Shown in pieces: positions 1 through 5,199 of a stretch of 6,596 nucleotides of DNA. The stretch is taken from the NCBI GenBank assembly GCA_018969455.1, contig JAGWYI010000245.1, positions 1 through 6,596 on the forward strand, read 5' to 3'. Position 1 is the first letter of the stretch. Each line of letters begins with the position of its first letter. The translations under genes were made by a program, and so were the position numbers. A model generated the notes under the pieces. That model did not search any database and was not told the DNA's origin. It worked only from the letters and a program-made list of their open reading frames with translations. This DNA comes from Bacteroidota bacterium. Lineage in GTDB: Bacteria; Bacteroidota; Bacteroidia; Chitinophagales; Saprospiraceae.

Positions 1-321
1 ATTGTTGCTTTGAAATTGACCAAATTGAGCCGTGAAAAAGCCGGTGAATTTTATGCGGTGCATGCCGAACGCCCTTTTTATGGCGAGTTGGTTGACTTTA
101 TGAGCAGCGGTCCGATTGTAGCGGCCGTGTTGGAAAAAGAAAACGCGGTAGAAGATTTCCGTACTTTGATTGGTGCGACGAATCCAGCGAATGCAGCAGA
201 GGGTACCATTCGTGCAAAATACGCCACCAGCGTAGGAGAAAATGCCGTGCACGGTTCTGACAGCGATGAAAATGCAGCAATCGAAAGCGCCTTTCACTTT
301 GGCGGCGTAGAAATGTTTTAA
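1..321 (+). CDS. ndk: Nucleoside diphosphate kinase, C-terminal part (5' end outside window)
   Basis: Cytoplasmic enzyme that moves the gamma-phosphate from ATP to other (d)NDPs through a phospho-histidine, balancing nucleotide pools. The frame is open from base 1, and 106 residues are visible before TAA at 319-321. Family proteins are about 140 residues, so roughly the first 33 are missing. Family blocks seen in order: FYAVHAERPFYGELVDFM (substrate-binding helices), GATNPANAAEGTIR (nucleotide-binding loop), and the active-site block NAVHGSDS, whose His codon is 250-252 and would be about residue 117 in the full protein, matching the catalytic His of the family. The ending ESAFHFGGVEMF is also family-like. 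The TTG at 10 is internal, not a start. A hairpin terminator follows directly. Identification is very secure; only the N-terminus is unseen. Confidence 0.97.
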   Translation: MVALKLTKLSREKAGEFYAVHAERPFYGELVDFMSSGPIVAAVLEKENAVEDFRTLIGATNPANAAEGTIRAKYATSVGENAVHGSDSDENAAIESAFHFGGVEMF

Positions 322-324
322 GGA

Positions 325-342
325 TTGCCGAAGATTCGGCAA
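325..342 (+). terminator. Short hairpin just after ndk
   Basis: TTGCCGAA (325-332) and TTCGGCAA (335-342) form a perfect inverted repeat starting 4 nt after the ndk stop codon. The spacer is only 2 nt, so in RNA about 7 bp would form around a 4-nt loop. No T-run follows, so this is more likely a 3'-end stabilising or pausing hairpin than the terminator itself. Confidence 0.4.
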
Positions 343-350
343 CAAGCCTG

Positions 351-397
351 AGCGGATAAGTATGGGCCTTACGGCTTGACTTATCCGCTTTGTTTTC
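351..397 (+). terminator. Rho-independent terminator of ndk
   Basis: AGCGGATAAGT (351-361) pairs perfectly with ACTTATCCGCT (379-389), an 11-bp stem, and a smaller GCC/GGC stem can form inside the loop. The T-rich tail TTTGTTTTC follows at 389-397. On the other strand the stem is preceded by AAAACAAAG, so it could also end the convergent minus-strand ORF that stops at 430, although no T-run follows on that side. Confidence 0.75.
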
Positions 398-429
398 TCA
401 AAGTAGGCGTGTTTTAAAAGCAGGTATTA

Positions 430-765
430 TTAATACATCATGAGTTTTCGACTCACGGTGCCAAATGGCGTTTCAAGCCGGCAAGTATAAAAGCCGGGTT
501 CTCGTAAATCGGCACGGTGTAGTACCAAATGGTGTTCCCCGGAAGCGAATACACCGGTTTTGCAGCTAATTTCCCGACCCATGGCATCAAAAATGCGCAA
601 GGCGATGTTGGCAAGTGCGGGAAGTCTGAACCACAATTGGGTCATTTCAATAAACGGATTGGGTGAGTTTTGGAGCAGTTCAACGCCGCCCTCCGATTTT
701 GCAGGGGATTCCGGAACGCTCGAATCTTGAAGAATCATGTTGGTGCATCTATTGAATACGGTCAC
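430..765 (-). CDS. Orphan type IX secretion C-terminal sorting domain protein
   Basis: The 111-residue reading consists almost wholly of a T9SS type A sorting domain. From about residue 28 it reads VELLQNSPNPF, then hydrophobic beta-strand segments (TQLWFRLP, ALRIFDAMGREI), a GEHHLVLHRADL turn and the closing strand GFYTCRLETPFG...RKLMMY. In the family this 70-80 residue beta-sandwich is the last domain of large secreted or cell-surface proteins; it is read by the PorU/PorV machinery and cleaved off. Here there is no cargo domain and no Sec signal peptide, both of which T9SS substrates need. The 765 start is GTG; the ATG at 738 (giving 102 residues) is equally possible, and neither has a clear ribosome binding site. 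An in-frame stop lies just upstream at 775-777, and no cargo coding is visible in the other frames upstream. It is most simply the 3' remnant of a decayed secreted-protein gene, less likely a stand-alone small protein. The domain call is strong; whether the gene is functional is uncertain. Confidence 0.7.
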   Translation of the reverse strand: MTVFNRCTNMILQDSSVPESPAKSEGGVELLQNSPNPFIEMTQLWFRLPALANIALRIFDAMGREISCKTGVFASGEHHLVLHRADLREPGFYTCRLETPFGTVSRKLMMY

Positions 766-862
766 GGGTTTTGATTAAAGCGTGTGTGGCCGCATCCAAG
801 TGTGTGAGTGAGATAATATACGGGTATTAAAACGATTATGACACTTTAATTCCAAATCTTGT

Positions 863-1007
863 GCCAGATTTTTTGAGGTTTTAATATTTATAACAAGCAT
901 TTGTCGAGGCGAAATTATACCAGGATTCGCCGGATTTTGTGGATAAATCAGGATGGATTTCGGTGATTTATAATGATTTATAAAGATCGTTATGCACAAA
1001 ATCTGGC
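863..1007. repeat. AT-rich intergenic block bounded by 10-bp inverted repeats
   Basis: The gene-free stretch 766-1091 is AT-rich and shows no convincing coding. Within it GCCAGATTTT (863-872) and its exact complement AAAATCTGGC (998-1007) bound a 145-bp segment that contains the GAT-phased repeat at 924-987. I see no transposase and no obvious target-site duplication. It could be a small non-autonomous element, a large imperfect hairpin, or chance in AT-rich DNA. Confidence 0.3.
924..987. repeat. GAT-phased degenerate repeat, about 9-10 bp period
   Basis: GAT triplets start at 924, 933, 942, 952, 956, 965, 975 and 985, spaced 9, 9, 10, 4, 9, 10 and 10 bp. The end includes a perfect tandem copy of TGATTTATAA (964-973 and 974-983), and the early units carry GGATT or GGAT. 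On the minus strand this reads as repeated AATCC/AATCA. It resembles the degenerate GGATT-type intergenic repeats often seen in Bacteroidota genomes; that comparison is from memory. Function unknown. Confidence 0.5.
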
Positions 1008-1049
1008 GGCGCAAAGTATTGAAATGCCAACACTTACCGAATAAAATCA

Positions 1050-1081
1050 TTTGATTTTTTGCTCAAATATTCCCATTTTTG
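1050..1081 (+). promoter_or_regulatory. Candidate Bacteroidota-type promoter for the tRNA-Gly gene
   Basis: TTTG at 1050-1053 fits the -33 element. After a 20-bp spacer, CATTTTTG at 1074-1081 matches the -7 consensus TAnnTTTG at all positions but the first. Transcription would begin about 5-8 nt later, just before the mature tRNA start at 1092, as expected for a tRNA promoter. This is inferred from spacing and consensus only. Confidence 0.4.
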
Positions 1082-1091
1082 CCTGAAACAA

Positions 1092-1167
1092 GCGGACATA
1101 GCTCAGTTGGTAGAGCGCTGGCTTCCCAAGCCGAAGGTCGCGAGTTCGAGTCTCGTTGTCCGCTCCA
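1092..1167 (+). tRNA. tRNA-Gly (anticodon CCC), CCA encoded
   Basis: Full cloverleaf. Acceptor GCGGACA (1092-1098) pairs perfectly with TGTCCGC (1157-1163). The D arm is GCTC/GAGC (1101-1104 and 1113-1116). The anticodon arm CTGGC/GCCGA (1118-1122 and 1130-1134) holds the loop TTCCCAA, with CCC at 1125-1127, reading GGG glycine codons. The variable loop is AGGTC, and the T arm GCGAG/CTCGT encloses TTCGAGT. The discriminator is T1164, as is usual for bacterial tRNA-Gly, and CCA is encoded at 1165-1167. The outermost anticodon-stem pair is C-A and the next is a T-G wobble, a mild oddity. No terminator follows directly, so the transcript probably runs on to the stem-loop at 1365-1386. Confidence 0.95.
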
Positions 1168-1208
1168 GGTTAATGGACAGGGTTGTTCCCTGCACGATTT
1201 CGGGTAGG

Positions 1209-1230
1209 GTTCGTTTCAGTTTGAGCGAAC
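1209..1230 (+). promoter_or_regulatory. Hairpin abutting the start of the 40-codon ORF
   Basis: GTTCG (1209-1213) pairs with CGAAC (1226-1230), and an inner TCA/TGA pairing is possible. The 3' arm ends at the base before the ATG at 1231, so the structure could mask the start or act as an RNA processing site between tRNA and ORF. The stem is short; treat it as a possibility. Confidence 0.25.
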
Positions 1231-1353
1231 ATGGCATTATTGCTCAACCAAATAGATGCGCAAATGCAGGTGCTGGATGCCTTTCGCGAAGGTTTTTCCT
1301 TATCGGAGGCGCAAAAATTGAATGCTTTACCTGGTCGTCAGGATGTCGATTGA
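1231..1353 (+). CDS. Possible 40-residue small protein downstream of tRNA-Gly
   Basis: ATG at 1231 opens a 40-codon frame ending in TGA at 1351-1353. The product starts MALLLNQIDAQMQVLDAFRE and ends GRQDVD. It is acidic to neutral, probably helical and somewhat amphipathic, with no signal peptide or cysteines, and I do not recognise a family. In favour: ordinary codon choice, a reading without low-complexity runs, a position in the same direction as the tRNA, and a strong stem-loop 12 nt after the stop. Against: it is very short, has no Shine-Dalgarno (uninformative in this phylum), and could be the leftover N-terminus of a larger gene or chance. An in-frame TGA lies two codons before the ATG (1222-1224), so it does not extend upstream. 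Confidence 0.35.
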   Translation: MALLLNQIDAQMQVLDAFREGFSLSEAQKLNALPGRQDVD

Positions 1354-1364
1354 TTTACGAAAGC

Positions 1365-1396
1365 ATGGCCCATGGAGATGGGCCATACTTTTATAG
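1365..1396 (+). terminator. Stem-loop terminator after the tRNA/small-ORF unit
   Basis: ATGGCCCAT (1365-1373) and ATGGGCCAT (1378-1386) make a perfect 9-bp stem with a GGAG loop, followed by ACTTTTATAG. It lies between two converging units: the tRNA unit on the plus strand, and the minus-strand gene that stops at 1409. The run of Ts is better placed for the plus strand (CTTTTAT); on the minus strand GCTTTCG follows, so it may serve both. Confidence 0.65.
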
Positions 1397-1408
1397 AATC
1401 AGGGGACT

Positions 1409-2752
1409 TTACTTCCGATACGGCAGTGAGCTGGCATTTTTCCCGATTAATAAACCTTGTTTTTTACCCGATTCAACGGATGTTCGGAATTGATGACCTG
1501 CGTACAAACTGGAATTGGCGGCCTCATTTGCGGCATCCATAAAGGTAGAATAGGAACGTTCAGCGCCGTACATATCAATGCGATTCAAATTGGTTTTATC
1601 TGTAAATGGATAATTTGCGCCAAAAAGGTCGGTCAGGATTTGCGCCATGGTAAAGTACAATACCGCATTGGAGGAGGTGTATTCCGGGAATGCCGGTGTA
1701 GAAAGATAGGTAGAAAACGATGGATCTATTTGTGCGCGAATAAAGGTGATGGGGCGCATCAGATCATACTGGAATTTGGTTTTCCAGCAGGAAACATAGG
1801 CATCGTGCAAGGAAAGGCCCATTTTGGAGTAGGCTTCTGCTGAAAGCGCCAGGGTCGCATCCGTTTCTTTTAACACTTGTTTGAGGATATTCATCGCATG
1901 TCCGGCGCTGGTGGCAGTAATACCGGGTTCATCGAACCAGAAATCGATGATGTTTTTTTGTTCCTGGGTTATGCTTGTTTTAAGTGTATAAACATCAAGC
2001 GCTTGGGCATAAAATACCGAGATGGGGGATACGGAGTAGGTAGGGTGGGGATCTACGAGCAAATTGCTGTTGGCTGAGTTAAAGGCTCGCACGCCGCCCC
2101 AGTAGGGTTGCAAAGGAATGGACTGATAGTTGGGCGGGGTTGGTTTCCAGGCGCCGTTAAAATTTTGAACATTAAACGTTGCGGGGTAATTTTTGCTGTA
2201 CGCTTCGTCCTGGTTGTCACTTTTTGCATACTTGTATACGCCTGAGCCGGCATGATCGCCCAATTCTTTGGAGCGATTGAATACGTCGTCCGAGATAGAC
2301 TTTTTGAAGGTGGCCTCATAATTGTCTTCCAGGTCGGAGATCAGTTTTTTATTTTGTTCGCTGGCTGTTTTAAACAGGTTGGTAAGCATGAGGGCCATGG
2401 CGCGATTGGCACAAACACCCCAATGATATTCGAGACCCAAAGCAGGTTCTGGAACGGATCCTGGCAAAAAATTGGTCAGTTCACCTTGCAAGGTTTTGTA
2501 TTCTTCCATGCCACCCACAACAGATTCATAAAGCGCCAGGGAGGTGTAGGCCAATGCACGTGCTGCCACAGGCCCTGTAAAACCGGGTGTTTCCTGAATA
2601 AGTTTAAATTCCAGATCAAACCAATCGTGTGCAACTTTCGCGTTAACATCGGCTGTTTTTAGAAAAACAGGGTGCGACGCGCCGTCAGGTTTGCAGGCAT
2701 GGAAAAACAATAAGCCCAAAATGAGCAAAAAAGGCGATAAAAATCGATTCAT
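1409..2752 (-). CDS. Vanadium haloperoxidase/PAP2-family lipoprotein with altered active site
   Basis: A 447-residue protein of the vanadium-dependent haloperoxidase/PAP2 phosphatase superfamily. ATG at 2752 is chosen because it opens a lipoprotein-type signal peptide, MNRFLSPFLLILGLLFFHAC, with Cys20 as the likely lipidated residue. The frame is open 39 codons further up, but that part reads like non-coding DNA and a promoter candidate falls within it. Family blocks: ARALAYTSLALYESVVGG near residue 65, ALSAEAYSKMGLSLHDAYVSCW before the active site, and the KX6RP motif K326-FQYDLM-R333-P334, which binds vanadate or phosphate in the family. The expected FPEYPSGHS block reads FPEYTSSNA, so the catalytic His is Asn362 (codon 1667-1669) and Gly is Ser361. 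In the last motif H420 is kept (LYAGHQF), but the expected Arg six residues earlier is Ser414. Family membership is strong; normal haloperoxidase or phosphatase activity is doubtful. It is probably anchored in the periplasm or outer membrane. No partner gene is adjacent in the same direction. Confidence 0.85.
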   Translation of the reverse strand: MNRFLSPFLLILGLLFFHACKPDGASHPVFLKTADVNAKVAHDWFDLEFKLIQETPGFTGPVAARALAYTSLALYESVVGGMEEYKTLQGELTNFLPGSVPEPALGLEYHWGVCANRAMALMLTNLFKTASEQNKKLISDLEDNYEATFKKSISDDVFNRSKELGDHAGSGVYKYAKSDNQDEAYSKNYPATFNVQNFNGAWKPTPPNYQSIPLQPYWGGVRAFNSANSNLLVDPHPTYSVSPISVFYAQALDVYTLKTSITQEQKNIIDFWFDEPGITATSAGHAMNILKQVLKETDATLALSAEAYSKMGLSLHDAYVSCWKTKFQYDLMRPITFIRAQIDPSFSTYLSTPAFPEYTSSNAVLYFTMAQILTDLFGANYPFTDKTNLNRIDMYGAERSYSTFMDAANEAANSSLYAGHQFRTSVESGKKQGLLIGKNASSLPYRK

Positions 2753-2796
2753 GAGATGATGCGGTTGAGATGAATTAAGCGGGTCTTTTTTTAGCC

Positions 2797-2804
2797 CAAA
2801 AATA
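2797..2804 (-). promoter_or_regulatory. Candidate -7 element for the haloperoxidase-family gene
   Basis: Read on the minus strand, 2804 to 2797 is TATTTTTG, an exact match to the Bacteroidota -7 consensus TAnnTTTG. It would place the transcript start near 2790 and give a leader of about 38 nt before the ATG at 2752, which supports that start over the upstream GTG or ATG codons. The -33 position reads TTCTTTT rather than TTTG, so the match is one-sided. Confidence 0.4.
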
Positions 2805-3038
2805 GTAAAATTTAATCGGTAAAAGAACATATACATGCTGTCAACTTTTATTCCAAAACGAACGACCAATACCGATAAAATACAGACATGTGTCGAAATA
2901 TGTCCTAAAAAAGATCATTTGCAACAGAATCGGCACTTGGATGGATGGGTTAAGTAAAGGATTGCGGATATTTGCTGTTTCATTTAAGGAGCACCACATT
3001 TCCCTAAACTTTTCATCTCACAACAATTCTTTTGAACT
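2805..3038. other. Divergent intergenic region between haloperoxidase-family and peptidase genes
   Basis: About 230 bp with no convincing gene. It must hold the promoters for the genes leaving in both directions. On the plus side I see no clean TTTG/TAnnTTTG pair: GATATTTG at 2967-2974 and TTCTTTTG at 3027-3034 are each one base off the -7 consensus but lack a well-spaced -33 box. A short imperfect palindrome GACAT/ATGTC lies around 2884-2903. No ribosome binding site precedes the ATG at 3039, as is common in this phylum. Confidence 0.4.
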
Positions 3039-4673
3039 ATGAAACTTCCTTTTTGGCTCTTGCTGTTGTTGCCGGCCCTGGGATTACAAGCCCAGGCAGA
3101 TACCAGCAATGTGTATAAAATTAATTTAGTGCCCGGAAAGATCAAACGTCCGTACGAACTGACCGATCCAACGCCTTTTATGGAAACCATCAAGGCATCC
3201 GACTTAAAATCATTGCTGGATGTGTTGGCGTCCAAGGAGATGCAGGGACGCGAAACAGGCGAGCCCGGACAGCGCAAAGCCGCTGATTTCATTGCTCAAC
3301 AATTTAAAGATGCCGGAATTCCCCCTCAGGGAGACCGCAATACGTATTTTCAAAAAATCGTATTGGCCAACGAAAGCTGGTCGAATTTGAGCCTCAAAGT
3401 AGAGGGGGTCGAGTTTAAAAACAAAGTGGATTTCTATGTTTTGCCTGCTTACAATCCCAATACGCCTGAAATGAACCTGAAAGAAATTGTATTTGTGGGT
3501 TACGGCATTGAAGACCCCAAATACAACGATTATGCGAAGGCCGATGTAAAAGGGAAGGCTGTGCTCTTTTATGATGGAGAACCGCTGAATGACGACGGTA
3601 AGTCCAAAATTACCGGGGAAATGTATCGCTCCGATTGGGCTTTAAACTGGCAAAAAAAGGTAAAATTGGCCAAAGAAAAAGGGGCCACCCTGGTTTTTAT
3701 TCTGGATCCCAAAATAAGTGATAACCTGAAAAGCAAGCGTCGGGCCATTGGTGCAGGCGGTTGGAAGCCGGTAGCTGAGGGCGGCGAGAAAAAAGCATCT
3801 GAATACATTAACAACCTGTTTGTATCCCCTGCGCTCGCACAGGCACTTCTGGGCGACAAGGCCGGAAAAGTGTTGGAAACTGTTGCAGTAAGCGGAACAG
3901 AGTCTTTTAAGCCCTCGAAAGTAAAAACAAAAATTGAACTCAAAATGGCCAAGGAAAGTACCACCCTGGTCGGATCAAATGTATTGGCGGTTATTGAAGG
4001 CATCGATCCGCAACTTAAAAAAGAATATGTATTTGTTACAGCCCATTACGATCATTTGGGTTCGCCCGATAGCACTGTTGTTTATTACGGCGCCGATGAT
4101 AATGCCTCGGGTAGTTCGGGTGTTATTGAAATAGCCCGTGCCTTTCAAGAAGCGCGAAAGCAAGGTGTTGGGCCAAAACGAACCGTGGTTTGTATGTTGG
4201 TGAGTGGAGAAGAAAAAGGATTGCTCGGCTCAAAATACTACACCGAATTCCCGATGTTCCCTCTTGATAAAACAATTGTGGATGTAAATATCGATATGAT
4301 CGGTCGGGTAGATGAACCCCATAAAAACAATCCCAATTATGTGTATGTTATTGGTTCAGATCGTTTGAGCCCCGAATTGCATCAAATCAATGAAAGGGTA
4401 AATACGGAATACACCAAAATGGAGTTGAACTATAAGTACAATGCCAAGGACGACCCCAACCATTATTACGAACGCAGCGACCACTACAATTTTGCAGAAA
4501 AGGGCATTCCTGCCATTTTTTATTTCAATGGAACGCATGCCGATTACCACCGCCCGACGGATACGCCCGACAAAATCAATTTTGATGCACTTGCCAAACG
4601 TGCACAACTGGCGTTTCTCACAGCCTGGGAAGTGGCTGACCGCCCTTCGCGACTGTCTATTGAAAAGAAATAA
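3039..4673 (+). CDS. Secreted M28-family zinc metallopeptidase with PA-like insert
   Basis: A 544-residue exported peptidase, probably an aminopeptidase cutting N-terminal residues from peptides in the periplasm or outside the cell with two zinc ions. ATG at 3039 opens a clear Sec signal peptide, MKLPFWLLLLLPALGLQAQA, with cleavage near residue 20. Residues about 50-105 form the N-terminal M28 part (LASKEMQGRETGEPGQRKAADFIAQQF). A PA-like region follows (FVGYGIEDPKYNDYAKADVKGKAV, about 150-180). The catalytic domain spans about 310-535 with every metal ligand present: H336 in TAHYDHLG, the bridging D354 in GADDNASG, the catalytic base E391 and ligand E392 in SGEEKGLLGS, D419 in NIDMIGR, and H504 in HADYHRPTDT. 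No T9SS sorting domain is attached. The length fits this PA-containing M28 subgroup. It is a single gene, ended by a strong terminator at 4700-4738, into whose 3' edge a group II intron has inserted. Family assignment is very secure; substrate range is not known. Confidence 0.95.
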   Translation: MKLPFWLLLLLPALGLQAQADTSNVYKINLVPGKIKRPYELTDPTPFMETIKASDLKSLLDVLASKEMQGRETGEPGQRKAADFIAQQFKDAGIPPQGDRNTYFQKIVLANESWSNLSLKVEGVEFKNKVDFYVLPAYNPNTPEMNLKEIVFVGYGIEDPKYNDYAKADVKGKAVLFYDGEPLNDDGKSKITGEMYRSDWALNWQKKVKLAKEKGATLVFILDPKISDNLKSKRRAIGAGGWKPVAEGGEKKASEYINNLFVSPALAQALLGDKAGKVLETVAVSGTESFKPSKVKTKIELKMAKESTTLVGSNVLAVIEGIDPQLKKEYVFVTAHYDHLGSPDSTVVYYGADDNASGSSGVIEIARAFQEARKQGVGPKRTVVCMLVSGEEKGLLGSKYYTEFPMFPLDKTIVDVNIDMIGRVDEPHKNNPNYVYVIGSDRLSPELHQINERVNTEYTKMELNYKYNAKDDPNHYYERSDHYNFAEKGIPAIFYFNGTHADYHRPTDTPDKINFDALAKRAQLAFLTAWEVADRPSRLSIEKK

Positions 4674-4699
4674 AACCCTGTTGGTCGCTTTTTCCCTCG

Positions 4700-4738
4700 A
4701 ATCCCGGATTTTGATTGTCTTCAAAATCCGGGATTTTT
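4700..4738 (+). terminator. Intrinsic terminator of the M28 peptidase gene (intron target)
   Basis: AATCCCGGATTTTGA (4700-4714) pairs perfectly over 15 bp with TCAAAATCCGGGATT (4721-4735) around a 6-nt loop, followed by Ts to 4738. It starts 26 nt after the peptidase stop codon. The group II intron begins 2 nt after the last T of the tail, at 4740, so the hairpin is both the gene's terminator and the apparent intron landing site. Confidence 0.9.
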
Positions 4739-4922
4739 GGTGCGCCCGGCATGGGCGCTAACTTGGCGGTGAAAGTCCGCTACACGCTTGGCAGCGAGGA
4801 GTGTTAGCCAAAGGCAAGGGTGTCCATCGCGAGATGGGATCTGAAGGAAGCTGGCGGCAAAATCCCGACCTGACGAACAGAAACCACATATAAGGCCATG
4901 ATGCGCGGGCGAGTTTGCCAAA

Positions 4923-4927
4923 CAAAA
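4923..4927 (+). other. Candidate exon-binding site 1 (EBS1) of the intron
   Basis: CAAAA at 4923-4927 is complementary over 5 nt to TTTTG at 4735-4739, the bases just before the 5' splice site (candidate IBS1). It lies in an arm of domain I where EBS1 is expected. The sequence is low in complexity, so chance pairing is possible. Confidence 0.4.
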
Positions 4928-5170
4928 CGAAGCCCTACCGCTGCCCGGAGCGCATGGTGGTAAATGTGGCAGGTACATGGGACGAAGGTTAGCGTTCTTA
5001 CCCGGGGAGATCTGCGCCAGCCGGCGGCGGAAACGCGAGCGAGTGTTGAAGCAAAGGCGGCAGAAGTCAGCAGAGGTCATAGTACCGAAATTTTTTTTTG
5101 AGGGAAGGACCGAACATTAAGGTAAGCAGTTGAACCACAAGACTTGGGCGCTGGTGCAAAGACAGCCAAA

Positions 5171-5199
5171 CCGTCTTTTTTTTTTGGGGGGGGGGACGG
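5171..5199 (+). repeat. T10G10 homopolymer pair within a CCGTC/GACGG stem
   Basis: Ten Ts (5176-5185) are followed directly by ten Gs (5186-5195). They are flanked by CCGTC (5171-5175) and GACGG (5195-5199, sharing the last G), which can pair, leaving the T and G runs facing each other as possible U-G wobbles. It is upstream of the RT start codon, so length changes would alter RNA structure or translation but not the reading frame of the RT. Such a pair is prone to slippage and also to sequencing or consensus error. Confidence 0.6.

Noticed and set aside
924..987. CRISPR-like array
   Set aside because: Units are about 10 bp with no spacers of constant length and no cas genes.
775..1050. 91-residue minus-strand open frame
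   Set aside because: AT-rich, low-complexity reading that follows the GAT repeat; no family features and no plausible start context. Treated as non-coding.
1178..1192. CAGGG/CCCTG hairpin after the tRNA as its terminator
   Set aside because: Only 5 bp and not followed by Ts; the stem at 1365-1386 is a better end point.
1059..1493. 144-residue plus-strand open frame over the tRNA
   Set aside because: It reads through the tRNA gene, the terminator stem and the antisense of the haloperoxidase-family gene; a chance frame.
2252..2662. 136-residue plus-strand frame opposite the haloperoxidase-family gene
   Set aside because: Antisense shadow of a well-supported gene; composition is not protein-like.
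2753..2869. 39-codon N-terminal extension of the haloperoxidase-family protein
   Set aside because: It would place charged and aromatic residues before a clear lipoprotein signal peptide and would overlap the TATTTTTG promoter candidate; the start at 2752 is preferred.
3027..3034. TTCTTTTG as a -7 box making the peptidase mRNA leaderless
   Set aside because: One mismatch at a key position and no -33 TTTG at a suitable distance.
4721..5080. 119-residue minus-strand frame
   Set aside because: Lies across the terminator arm and the intron's structured 5' RNA; no family signal.
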